NCBI RefSeq assembly: GCF_036227325.1
Contig: NZ_CP109467.1
Location: 8,122,001-8,186,000 of the forward strand
Length of the DNA stretch: 64,000 bases
Source: Streptomyces sp. NBC_01465
GTDB taxonomy: Bacteria > Actinomycetota > Actinomycetes > Streptomycetales > Streptomycetaceae
Direction of reading: 5' to 3'
The first letter of the stretch is position 1; every line of letters starts with the position of its first letter. Under the pieces are notes generated by a model. It searched no databases. It was given only the letters and a program-made list of their open reading frames with translations, and was not told where the DNA came from. Below, piece by piece: positions 9,901 to 17,356 of the stretch. Position numbers and translations under genes: made by a program.

Positions 9901-11378
9901 CGGCCGGCGGCCCTGGCCACTTGGTCGGCGGCCGAGCGGGCGGCCGTGTCGTCGTTGTAGGGATTTCCTGGGCGCTCGCTGCCCTCGAGACGCAGGGTGG
10001 CACATGCATAGGCGACCAAGTCGTCGCGGTCGAAGTACGCGGGGTCGTCGAGATCGATGGTGAGGCTGGGCGCGAACTCGTTCAGCAGAGAGCCTGCGTT
10101 GTCGCTGATCCGGGTACCGACGACGATGCGTACTCCGAGGGCGTCGAGGTTTTCGGCGCAGGGGCGGGCAATGTGGCGCATGATCGCGCGGGCTTCGGCG
10201 GGGGTCGCGGCTTCGTCCAGGGCGTCAACGATGACGGTGAACCGGTGGTCGCGGCGGTCGCGTTCCAGGGCCCGGCGAAGCGCGGAGGGCAAGTCCTCGG
10301 GGCGTTCGGGGAGTTCGGCCGAGGCGGCACGGGCAATCTCGCGGGCGACGTCACGGGCGGTCTTGCCTTTGGCGTGGACTGCGCAGGCGACCGATCCGGG
10401 AAGGGCGCGTACGGCGTCGTCGCCGGGTGGCAGCTCGTCGGCGAGCTGCGGATCGGCGGTGGTGATGATCCGTGCCAGGAGTGCGGACTTGCCCGCTCCC
10501 GGTGAGCCGGTGACCACCAGCACACGCCGGCCGGCGCCCTGCCCGTCCAGCCAGTCCCGCACGGCAGTGAGCGCGCTGCTGCGCCCGCGGAAGCGGTGGC
10601 CGCGGTCCGCGTCGGTGGTGACGCCGCGAGCGCGTGGGTGCCAGTGCCGACCGGTTTCCGGGTCGTCGGTCAGCTGCCAGCCCCAGTGCGCAAGGGCATC
10701 GGTGCCGGCGGCCTCCAAGTGGCGGCCGGCCGAGAGCAGATGGAGCTTCTCCTCGGGCAGGGCCTGTTCAATGCGGCGCAGGCTGAGCGCGTCCGCCGTG
10801 CCGCCTTGCCCGGTGCTGTGACTGATCATGCCGACGACGGCCTGGTACTCCTGCGACCACAGCGCGGTGCCACTGAAGCCGTCCTCGACTGTGTCCTCGG
10901 TCACTTTCAGCTTCAGCCAGTCGTGGCCGAGCTCCTTGGCCACGGTCCCGGCGGCTGAGTCTCCCAACATGTCGGGGAACCCGAACGCCCACCAGGTCCG
11001 GCCCGCCAGGTCGTTGTCCTCGGGGTGCCGCAGCGGAGCGGCGCAGTGCGCGTCGAGCGGTTCGGCCAGGAAGAGCACCGCGACATCGTTGAGGAGGAAG
11101 TCCCGCCCACTCCTGCGGTCGCGGTAGGGCATCGGTTGCTGCGGCAGGACGATGCGGGAGGTTCGGAGGCGCTGATCTCCCAGGGCACGGTTACGCGGGA
11201 AGGCGACCCACAGCTGTTCGTGGGGGTCGGTGTTGTCCAGCGTTCTGTACACGACGTGAGCACAGGTCAGCACTCGGTTCTCATCGATGAGGAAGCCGGA
11301 TCCGACAGGCGAATCCGCCCCTTCGGCCTGCTCGTGCACTGCGGCCAGCCAGGTCAGGTCAGCCGGTTCCCTGTTCAT
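6915..11378 (-). CDS. Trypsin-like protease / STAND ATPase / WD40-repeat protein (candidate conflict-system sensor)
   Basis: Predicted 1487 aa, cytoplasmic (no signal). Residues ~1-200: S1-like protease with a complete triad, His41 (LTCAHVV), Asp98 (LLNDVAVLFL) and Ser169 (DGFSGTALW). Residues ~265-600: P-loop ATPase of the STAND/NACHT-like kind, Walker A GSPGAGKS with Lys297 and Walker B FTVIVDALDEA near 385. Residues ~600-775: helical region. Residues ~778-1480: 14 clear WD40 blades plus one degenerate, each with an LPQADGSTLLAT-like strand and a VRIWDP strand. Blades are very alike; two share 82 identical bases. Its start overlaps the stop of the Trypco1-like gene by 4 nt (ATGA), so they are coupled. 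By analogy with NLR-like proteins, WD40 blades would sense, the ATPase oligomerise and the protease act as effector; this is inference. Confidence 0.9.
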   Translation of the reverse strand: MNREPADLTWLAAVHEQAEGADSPVGSGFLIDENRVLTCAHVVYRTLDNTDPHEQLWVAFPRNRALGDQRLRTSRIVLPQQPMPYRDRRSGRDFLLNDVAVLFLAEPLDAHCAAPLRHPEDNDLAGRTWWAFGFPDMLGDSAAGTVAKELGHDWLKLKVTEDTVEDGFSGTALWSQEYQAVVGMISHSTGQGGTADALSLRRIEQALPEEKLHLLSAGRHLEAAGTDALAHWGWQLTDDPETGRHWHPRARGVTTDADRGHRFRGRSSALTAVRDWLDGQGAGRRVLVVTGSPGAGKSALLARIITTADPQLADELPPGDDAVRALPGSVACAVHAKGKTARDVAREIARAASAELPERPEDLPSALRRALERDRRDHRFTVIVDALDEAATPAEARAIMRHIARPCAENLDALGVRIVVGTRISDNAGSLLNEFAPSLTIDLDDPAYFDRDDLVAYACATLRLEGSERPGNPYNDDTAARSAADQVARAAGRNFLVAGLIARAHGLYDTEPVGAFAPVFPGGRESMSGVDAAGRPFGAPGDTVRSVDSALDAYLERIPAQDGVPARTLLTALAYAESPGISADLWSAFIQALGDVALPPARIRDFARTDAANFLVQTSDDHGQACYRLFHQALNDALRRVSDVTDDQARLARDLIARGRAADTWRSAPGYLLRNLPTHAVHGNAMDLLLAEDHYPLYADLRALLPAALTAASSPEARERALLLRRTPLAIDESPGTRAALISLSEVTYGTGTLYQSDTSPAPPWRALWYRGEPRTEVAVLDGHTGSVNSISALPQADGSTLLATASSMVTGGGEGDGTVRIWDPATGALHHTIDGHIDFVASVCVLPQADGSSLLATGQGGLEGSFEDEGEGVVRIWDPGTGELRRTLAEGTGWARSVCALPQADGSTLVAVLAGISDTTMTSSVRIWDPATGEHHTLEGDSNEWGSMYGVPQANGGTLLAVGGPEGFVEIWDPVTGKLRRTLEGTGWAEALCVLPQTNGSTLLAVSGREGIVRIWDPVTGKLRRTLEGTGWAEALCVLPQADGSTLLAVVVNDVRATNTSTVRIWDPSSGELRHTLPGGTHAEIVVCVVPQADGSTFLATGIGRDEDIIDREGEGIVQIWDPVTGELRHTLEGHIGSVWSMCGVPQTDGSTLLATGGDDHTVRFWDTVTRRIHRPVEGQDSSAVVVCALPQADGTSLLAIGGSDKVRISDAVTGEIHRTLEVDFKYLGALCELPQTDGSTFLATGARDGTVRVWDPLTGKPRHTLRKSTCPVRVVLVLPQADGTTLLAISDERDNHWVWNPGTGRTRNLKQARWGNTACSVPQACGSTLLATRRDGGSIEVSEPVAGKFRHTLEGRFDYVGTLCALPQADGTTLLATNSDHRTIQIWDPVTGELRHTLEGHRERVTEMCAVPRADGTTLLATYGNRAVVRIWDLHEKECVMWIPVSMQVRSLCWIPNPGALAVGSEQGVLVIDVGTAVTGRKRPG
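8253..8466. repeat. Identical 82-bp tandem repeat units inside the WD40 region
   Basis: Bases 8253-8334 and 8385-8466 are identical over 82 nt, at a period of 132 nt (44 codons, one WD40 blade). Other blades are diverged from these, so this pair reflects a recent duplication or gene conversion of one blade. Confidence 0.9.
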
Positions 11379-11770
11379 GACTGCGGTGGTTCGTCCTGGT
11401 CGTTGCCGCTCGTATCTCCCTCACCGCCTTCCGCGCTGTCGGCGGCGCGGTTGAGACTGCCGGCGCCATCTGTTCCGGAGGGCCGCCAGGCCATGGTGAC
11501 CTCGAAATTCGCCTCGCTGGCGGCCTTGGCCACCAGCCAGTTCGCCGTGCCGGAGACCTTCACGCCGAACTTCACCGTAACCTCGCCCGGCTGCAGGCTC
11601 CTGACCTGCTGAAGCACCACCTGCGCCGCCGCTACGGCCGGTTGCACAGCCTCCGCGATGCGGCCCACCGAGCCTCCATGACCCACCTGATGAGGTCCGC
11701 CATCCGGTTCGATCTCGAACCGGACCTCGGAGCCGTCATCGAGGGTGTAACTGACGATCTTGTTCGGCAT
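11375..11770 (-). CDS. Trypsin-co-occurring domain (Trypco1 / CU044_2847-type) protein
   Basis: Predicted 131 aa. The core (IVSYTLDDGSEVRFEIEPDGG, a helical IAEAVQPAVAAAQVVLQQVRSL, then EVTVKFGVKVSGTANWLVA and EANFEVTMAW) fits the Trypco1-type domain family, named because its genes sit next to trypsin-like proteins in conflict-type operons. A Gly/Glu/Asp-rich tail follows from ~100. No signal or membrane segment. It is first in a two-gene operon whose second gene is exactly such a trypsin-like fusion, with a 4-nt ATGA overlap. It may regulate or hold the protease in check, or be its target; the sequence does not decide this. I identified the family by pattern, not by search. Confidence 0.8.
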   Translation of the reverse strand: MPNKIVSYTLDDGSEVRFEIEPDGGPHQVGHGGSVGRIAEAVQPAVAAAQVVLQQVRSLQPGEVTVKFGVKVSGTANWLVAKAASEANFEVTMAWRPSGTDGAGSLNRAADSAEGGEGDTSGNDQDEPPQS

Positions 11771-12074
11771 CGGTTTCCCCGAGAACGGCGTGTGAGCCGG
11801 AGGCGCGACACGCGAGACGGCAATGGGTTGGGAACAACTGTCGGTGCAGTACAGGAAGTTACCGCCCCGTGGGCGGTGAGGGAGGCGAGTTCGTACGTAC
11901 AGTCACTCCACCGCGGATGGGCCGGCGGAAGCAGGAGTGCGCCGGGAGTGGGTCTGGTGCTCCATGGACATGGCAATTCCATGACCTGACGTTCCATGTA
12001 CGTTCAATCAACCGTCGACGCGTACGCAGTGTTCTGTCCCTAGGGTCCCCAAAGGCTTCAAGAGTTGGGGACCC
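11771..12074. promoter_or_regulatory. Divergent promoter region with CCATG repeats
   Basis: This 304-nt gap lies between the start of the Trypco1-like gene (minus) and the ABC ATPase gene (plus), so both promoters should be here. TCCATG occurs three times (11962, 11979, 11993), and CATGG-CAATT-CCATG at 11970-11984 is a 5-nt-arm inverted repeat. These may be operator half sites for the ABC operon. No gene is supported. Confidence 0.35.
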
Positions 12075-13013
12075 ATGGACACACTCCTTGCCATCCGGGC
12101 GCGCGGGCTCAGTAAGTGTTTCGGCGACGTCGTCGCCCTCGATGCCATAGACCTGGATGTGCCGCAGGGGCGGATCCATGGTCTGGTCGGACCCAACGGC
12201 GCAGGGAAGACGACCCTCCTCGGCCTGCTGCTCGGGCTTGCCGTCGCCGACATGGGCAGCCTGGAGATCCTGGGTACGTCGTCCGGCACGGCATCGTCCG
12301 TACCCGACGGCGTGGCCGGTTTCGTGGACGGCCCCGGGCTCTACCCCTCGCTCACCGCCCGCAAGAACCTGGCCGCCCTGGGCTCATTGCGCGGTCTGGA
12401 CCGGCGCGCAACGGCCGTTGACGACGTACTGGAACAGGTGGGGCTCACCGACGTCGCCGACGAGCGGGTGCGCGGCTTCTCGCTCGGCATGCGCCAGCGG
12501 CTCGGGCTTGCCGCGGCGCTGCTCACCAAGCCCCGGCTGCTCGTACTCGACGAGCCTGCCAACGGTCTGGATCCGGCAGGCAAGAAGCACGTCCACGGCG
12601 TCCTTGCCCGCCTCGCGGCCGACGGCACTGCTGTGGTGCTCTCCAGTCACCGGATGGACGACCTCGAGGCGCTGTGCTCGGAGGTCACCATCCTCGCCGC
12701 AGGGCGTGCCGTCTTCTCGGGGCCCCTGAGCAAACTCGCCGCCGAGAGCAGCGAACTCGACTACCGGCTGCGCACCTCGGACCCCGATGCCGCCCGCCGG
12801 ATCGCCGCGGACACCGACGGCATCCGTGTCGTGGACGACGCGGGTGCGCCGGGAGACGCCGGTGCGCTCGTCGTGCGCGCGCTGATACCCGCCCTCGACG
12901 ACCTCGTGGTGCGCCTGGTGGGCGAGGGGATCGCACTGCGCGAACTCGCCCCGGTCGTCTCCCCTTTGGAGGCCGCGTTCCTCGCCCTCACCCAGCATCA
13001 GGAGGCATCGTGA
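12075..13013 (+). CDS. ABC transporter ATP-binding protein
   Basis: Predicted 312 aa nucleotide-binding subunit of an ABC exporter of the CcmA/drug-export type. Walker A GPNGAGKTT lies at about 39-47, the signature SLGMRQRLGLAAALL follows at mid-protein, and Walker B with D-loop reads LLVLDEPANGLDP, then the switch His in LSSHRMDDLE. The C-terminal ~90 residues form the extra domain usual in this class. Its last codons overlap the permease start (GTGA), so the two subunits are translationally coupled, and the phosphoesterase gene after it is coupled as well. The transported substrate is unknown. Confidence 0.92.
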   Translation: MDTLLAIRARGLSKCFGDVVALDAIDLDVPQGRIHGLVGPNGAGKTTLLGLLLGLAVADMGSLEILGTSSGTASSVPDGVAGFVDGPGLYPSLTARKNLAALGSLRGLDRRATAVDDVLEQVGLTDVADERVRGFSLGMRQRLGLAAALLTKPRLLVLDEPANGLDPAGKKHVHGVLARLAADGTAVVLSSHRMDDLEALCSEVTILAAGRAVFSGPLSKLAAESSELDYRLRTSDPDAARRIAADTDGIRVVDDAGAPGDAGALVVRALIPALDDLVVRLVGEGIALRELAPVVSPLEAAFLALTQHQEAS

Positions 13014-14380
13014 TCACCGCGCCCTCGCCCGTGGTTCCCGCTGCCGCCCCCGCCACCGTTGCATCCGCCGTCCCGATGTTCCGCGGCTACCGATTCGAGC
13101 TGGTCAAGCTGGTCTCGCAGTGGCGGATCCGGCTTCTCGCACTGGCCTGTTGGCTCGCGCCCGGCCTGTTCGTCGCCGCGGTGAGCGAGCAGAGCACCCT
13201 GCCCACCGACACGCTCTTCGGCCGCTGGATGCACGCCACCGGCTGGGCCGGACCGCTCGTCCTGCTGGGATTCGCGGGCTCCTGGGCGCTGCCGCTGCTC
13301 ACCTCGGTGGTGGCCGGTGACGCGTTCGCCGCAGAGGACCGGCTCGGCACCTGGCGCCACCTGCTCGTCGCGATGCGTTCACCACGGCGGATCTTCGTGG
13401 CGAAGGCGCTGGCCAGCCTCAGCGTCATCCTGCTCCTCGTGGTGGGCCTTGCCCTCTCCAGTACGGTCGGCGGGCTTCTGGCGGTCGGCAACCAGCCGCT
13501 CGTCGGCCTCGACGGACACCTCCTCACACCCGGCGACACCGCGGTCCGTGTCCTCCTTGCCTGGGCGGCCGCCCTCGCGCCCACCTTGGCGCTCGCTGCG
13601 ATCGGCCTTCTCGGCTCCGTCGCCCTCGGCCGGTCGCCGATGGGGCTGCTCCTCCCCGCGCTCGTCGCGCTCGCGATGCAGCTCGTACAGCTGATGCCGC
13701 TGCCGGTCGCCGTGCGCCTGGCCCTGCCGGGATACGCCTTCATCTCCTTCAACGGCCTGTTCACCGCCCCGGCGCAGCTCGGCCCGCTCCTGATCGGTGT
13801 GACGGTGGGCCTGGTGTGGGCGGTGCTCGCGACGGTCCTGGCGTATCTGCTCTTCCTGCGGCGCGACTTCACCAACCCGAACGTCGAAGGCACGGGCCGC
13901 CGTGCGGTCACCGCCGGCGCCCTGCCCCTGGCCGGGCTGTTGGCCGTCACGATCGCGGCACTCACCACGGTGCACGGTGCCACCGGATCCGGCATCGACC
14001 AGGAGAAGGTGCAGCGCTCGGTGGCAACGGCCTTCGCTCACCTGTACCGGATGCAGACCGAGCAACTGCACCGTCCTGCCGTCACCGAGGCGCAGTTGAA
14101 GACCTCGGCGGTCTGTACGAAGGGCGACGCGAAGGCCTCGCCCGTGGGCCCGGGCAACGGCTGGCGCTGCGTCGTCTCCTGGCAATTGCCCGGCGTCGCT
14201 GCCACCGGACAGGCCGTCTACCAGCTTGATCTCGCGGCAGACGGGCGCTACGTCGCCGACGGCGACGGTCCGAAGGAAGTCAACGGCTACTTCCTGTTGA
14301 GCACCCCCCAAGGGGATACGCCCAACCCCCTCTGGCAGTTCGACGGCAACGTCGCGCTCCTTGCCACCGCGAAAGGATGA
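13010..14380 (+). CDS. ABC transporter permease with C-terminal extracytoplasmic domain
   Basis: Predicted 456 aa. GTG 13010 overlaps the ATPase stop (GTGA) and has AGGAGG at 12999-13004; the upstream part of the longer open frame is a shadow of the ATPase gene. About six hydrophobic helices span residues 40-315. The last ~120 residues (after AGLLAVTIAALTTVHGA) are polar, with two Cys (SAVCTKGD, GWRCVVSW), and should face outside. Pfam-type ABC-2 permeases usually lack such a tail, so it may bind substrate or a partner, possibly the next gene's product. Confidence 0.85.
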   Translation: MITAPSPVVPAAAPATVASAVPMFRGYRFELVKLVSQWRIRLLALACWLAPGLFVAAVSEQSTLPTDTLFGRWMHATGWAGPLVLLGFAGSWALPLLTSVVAGDAFAAEDRLGTWRHLLVAMRSPRRIFVAKALASLSVILLLVVGLALSSTVGGLLAVGNQPLVGLDGHLLTPGDTAVRVLLAWAAALAPTLALAAIGLLGSVALGRSPMGLLLPALVALAMQLVQLMPLPVAVRLALPGYAFISFNGLFTAPAQLGPLLIGVTVGLVWAVLATVLAYLLFLRRDFTNPNVEGTGRRAVTAGALPLAGLLAVTIAALTTVHGATGSGIDQEKVQRSVATAFAHLYRMQTEQLHRPAVTEAQLKTSAVCTKGDAKASPVGPGNGWRCVVSWQLPGVAATGQAVYQLDLAADGRYVADGDGPKEVNGYFLLSTPQGDTPNPLWQFDGNVALLATAKG

Positions 14381-17136
14381 CCCTCTCCATGCATGTCATA
14401 CGCCGCCGGCGTGCGAAGCAGGCACCCACCGGCCTGTTCGGCAGATACGCCGGCCGTACACCCCTGATCACGGCAGGCGTCACCGCAGTCGCCGTCCTCG
14501 TCGCCACCGGCACCGCGATGGCCGCCACGCACCAGTTTGGCACGGACAAGGTCGGCGACATCACCGACCGGGGCCAGGTTCTGCCGAGCGACCAGTATCT
14601 GGCCCCGTACGGCGAACGCCTGGTCGACAACGACGGCAAGATCATGTCGTCCACGGTCAGCCCGGACGGCACCCACCTCGCGGCGTCCATCACCGACGGC
14701 CCGGGCGCGCTGTCGGTCATCGACCTGAAGAACTGGAAGGTGCAGCAGCTCGTCGGCAAGTCCGCCGCCGCGAATCTCCAGCTCGACGGCAACGACGTGG
14801 GTCAGGAAGGCCCCACGTACTCGCCCGACGGCAAGCAGCTGTGGCTCAGCCGTACCGACGGCTACACCCGGTTCACGGTCAATCCCGACGGCAGCGTCGC
14901 CGACCCGACGGCGATCAAGATCCCGGCGGACGGAGCCAAGCACGCGCTGTCGGGCGAGGCGGTGTTCTCGCCCGACGGCTCCACCGTCTACTCGGCGGTC
15001 AACGGCCAGAACCGGGTCGTCGCGCTCGACGCGGCCTCCGGCGCCGTCAAACAGAGCTGGGCCGTCGGCAACGCCCCGCGCGACATGGTCGCGGTCGGCG
15101 ACAAGCTCTACGTCAGCAACGAGGGCGGCCGCCCGGCCAGACCGGGCGAGACCACGATCAACTCCTACAACACGCAGGTGCCGGCCGATCCCAAGACCGG
15201 TGCCACCACGACAGGCACCGTCAGCGTCATCGACCTGGCCACGCCCTCCGCCGCGCCCACGAGCATCGACGTCGGTCTGCACCCGACGGCTCTGTACGCG
15301 AAGAAGGGCGCACTGTTCGTCACGAACACCGCATCCAACAACGTCTCGGTCATCAACACCGCGAACGACAAGGTCGTACAGACCATCGCCACCCAGCCGT
15401 GGCCCGAGGCCAAGGTCGGCTACGAGCCCGACGCGGTCACGCTCACCGACGACGGCCGGCTCCTGGTCACGCTCGGCCGCGCCAACGCGATCGCCGTCTA
15501 CCGCTACAAGTCCGCGCAGGAACCGGTCGGTTACGTAGGACTCCTGCCCACCGACTACTTCCCGGCGGAGATCGCAGCCGTCGGCGACCAGGTGATCGTC
15601 TCCAACACCCGTGGCATCGACGCCCGCCGCCCCACGACCAAGGCCGGGCACGCCACCCACGACACCACGTCGAGCCTCACGCACTTCACGCTCCCCGACG
15701 ACAGGACCGTCAAGTCGCAGACGGCCAAGGTGTTCAAGCAGAACGGCTGGACCAAGGGCGCGGTCAGGGCGGGCAAGGGACACGCCAAGCCGGTGCCCGT
15801 CCCCGCGCGCCTCGGCGACCCGTCGACGATCAAGCACGTCTTCATGATCGTCAAGGAGAACCGGACCTACGACCAACTCTTCGGCGACATGCCGCAGGGC
15901 GACGGCGACCCGGCGCTGACCGAGTTCGGCGAGAACGTCACGCCCAATCAGCATGCGATGGCCGAACAGTTCGGGCTCTACGACAACACCTACGACATCG
16001 GCACGAACTCCGCCGAGGGCCACAACTGGCTGATGCAGTCGGACAACCCCGAGTACACCGAGTCCTCGGCCGGTGAGTACCAGCGCAGCTACGACACCGA
16101 GGACGACGCCCTCGGCCACCAGCGCACCGGGTTCATCTGGAGCGGCGCCCAGGCGGTCGGCAAGTCCGTGCGCGACTTCGGCGAGTTCCACCAGTTCCTG
16201 ACCAAGCCCGCCGACGCGAGCTGGCAGAACCTGTACTGCGACGCCAAGACCATGGACACGACCGGCACGGACACGGCCTACAAGCTGACCTCGTCCTCAC
16301 CGATCCCCTCGCTCAACAGCGTGTCGGTGCCCGGCTTCCCGAAATTCGACACCAGCATCCCCGACCAGTACCGCTACCAGATCTGGAAACAGGACTTCGA
16401 GAAGAACGGCCCCGCCGACCTCAACATGTTCTGGCTCTCCAGCGACCACACCGGCGGCCCGGCCAACGCCCCTGCCCAGGTTGCCGACAACGACCTCGCC
16501 ACCGGCAAGATCGTCGACAAGATCTCGCACAGCAAGTACTGGAAGGACTCGGTGATCTTTGTCGTCGAGGACGACTCCCAGGCCGGACTCGACCACGTCG
16601 ACGGCCACCGTGCGCCGATCCAGATCATCAGCCCCTGGGCCCAGCACGGCAAGGTCGACAGCCACTACTACTCGCAGATCACCATGGTCCGCACCATCGA
16701 GCAGATCCTCGGGATCCACCCGATGAACCAGAAGGACAGCGCGGCCACCCCGATGACCGGGGCGTTCAGGTCCAAGCCGGACTACACGCCGTTCAACGCC
16801 GTGCCCAACCGCACCTCGCTCACCGCAGGCCTGAAGACCCCGCCGTCCTGCGGCGAGGACACCCCGGCTCCGCAGGACCCGAAGGCGGCCGCCGTACCGT
16901 CGGGCAAGGTGCCCGCGGACAAGAAGCAGCTCGCGGCGCAGTGGCAGAAGTGGCAGTCCCAACAGCCACTGACGGGCATTCACGCCAAGGCCGACTACGC
17001 GAACCCCGCGCAGATGAACCACTTCACGTGGTACCAGACCTACGGATTCACGAAGCCGTACCCCGGCGAGACGAAGTTCTACGGACCGGATGACGTGCCC
17101 GGCGCCTATCTGCCGTCGCCGGATTCCGACGGCTGA
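14377..17136 (+). CDS. Membrane-anchored YncE-like propeller / alkaline-phosphatase-fold phosphoesterase
   Basis: Predicted 919 aa. ATG 14377 overlaps the permease stop (ATGA); ATG 14389 is equally possible and has AAAGGA at a better distance. A single hydrophobic segment near residues 30-50 (LITAGVTAVAVLVATGTAMA) follows an Arg-rich start and should act as signal anchor. Residues ~70-430 are a seven-bladed YncE-type propeller (VSPDGTHLAAS, VFSPDGSTVYSA, VSVINTANDKVVQTI). From ~485 a phosphoesterase domain begins (IKHVFMIVKENRTYDQLFGDM) and continues through MFWLSSDHT, VIFVVEDDSQAGLDHVDGHR, with metal-binding Asp/His. Substrate unknown; extracellular phosphodiester or phospholipid-like head groups are plausible. 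Coupling to an ABC exporter suggests it processes the exported molecule. Confidence 0.88.
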   Translation: MTLSMHVIRRRRAKQAPTGLFGRYAGRTPLITAGVTAVAVLVATGTAMAATHQFGTDKVGDITDRGQVLPSDQYLAPYGERLVDNDGKIMSSTVSPDGTHLAASITDGPGALSVIDLKNWKVQQLVGKSAAANLQLDGNDVGQEGPTYSPDGKQLWLSRTDGYTRFTVNPDGSVADPTAIKIPADGAKHALSGEAVFSPDGSTVYSAVNGQNRVVALDAASGAVKQSWAVGNAPRDMVAVGDKLYVSNEGGRPARPGETTINSYNTQVPADPKTGATTTGTVSVIDLATPSAAPTSIDVGLHPTALYAKKGALFVTNTASNNVSVINTANDKVVQTIATQPWPEAKVGYEPDAVTLTDDGRLLVTLGRANAIAVYRYKSAQEPVGYVGLLPTDYFPAEIAAVGDQVIVSNTRGIDARRPTTKAGHATHDTTSSLTHFTLPDDRTVKSQTAKVFKQNGWTKGAVRAGKGHAKPVPVPARLGDPSTIKHVFMIVKENRTYDQLFGDMPQGDGDPALTEFGENVTPNQHAMAEQFGLYDNTYDIGTNSAEGHNWLMQSDNPEYTESSAGEYQRSYDTEDDALGHQRTGFIWSGAQAVGKSVRDFGEFHQFLTKPADASWQNLYCDAKTMDTTGTDTAYKLTSSSPIPSLNSVSVPGFPKFDTSIPDQYRYQIWKQDFEKNGPADLNMFWLSSDHTGGPANAPAQVADNDLATGKIVDKISHSKYWKDSVIFVVEDDSQAGLDHVDGHRAPIQIISPWAQHGKVDSHYYSQITMVRTIEQILGIHPMNQKDSAATPMTGAFRSKPDYTPFNAVPNRTSLTAGLKTPPSCGEDTPAPQDPKAAAVPSGKVPADKKQLAAQWQKWQSQQPLTGIHAKADYANPAQMNHFTWYQTYGFTKPYPGETKFYGPDDVPGAYLPSPDSDG

Positions 17137-17149
17137 CGTTCGTCCCCGA

Positions 17150-17199
17150 CATGCCGGCTCCCCTTCGCAACAAGCTCTGAGCGGAGGGGAGCCGGCATG
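17150..17199 (+). terminator. Hairpin terminator of the ABC/phosphoesterase operon
   Basis: Perfect 15-nt arms, CATGCCGGCTCCCCT (17150-17164) and its complement (17185-17199), enclose a 20-nt loop 13 nt after the phosphoesterase stop. No T-run follows, as is common in Streptomyces terminators. Confidence 0.75.
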
Positions 17200-17282
17200 T
17201 GATGGCCGCGCTGCCTCCGCCACGCAGGACCCGCCGCTCCCGTACGGAAGTGATCACAGCCCTGCACGCCGTCCGCCCCTGG

Positions 17283-17296
17283 TGGGAGCGCGCGTA
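17283..17296. promoter_or_regulatory. CebR-box-like site upstream of the GH3 gene
   Basis: TGGGAGCGCGCGTA matches the known CebR operator TGGGAGCGCTCCCA at 11 of 14 positions and lies 60 nt before the GH3 start codon. CebR represses cello-oligosaccharide genes in Streptomyces. The second half is poorly conserved, so this is only a candidate. Confidence 0.35.
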
Positions 17297-17356
17297 GGGT
17301 GTGCCTCGGATGTGCCTCGACCTCGGATCCGGCCGGATGCTGTGAAAGGAACTCGC

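Noticed and set aside
14287..16191. Long minus-strand open frame opposite the phosphoesterase
   Set aside because: High-GC antisense shadow; no ribosome site or recognisable protein, while the plus frame has a clear two-domain enzyme.
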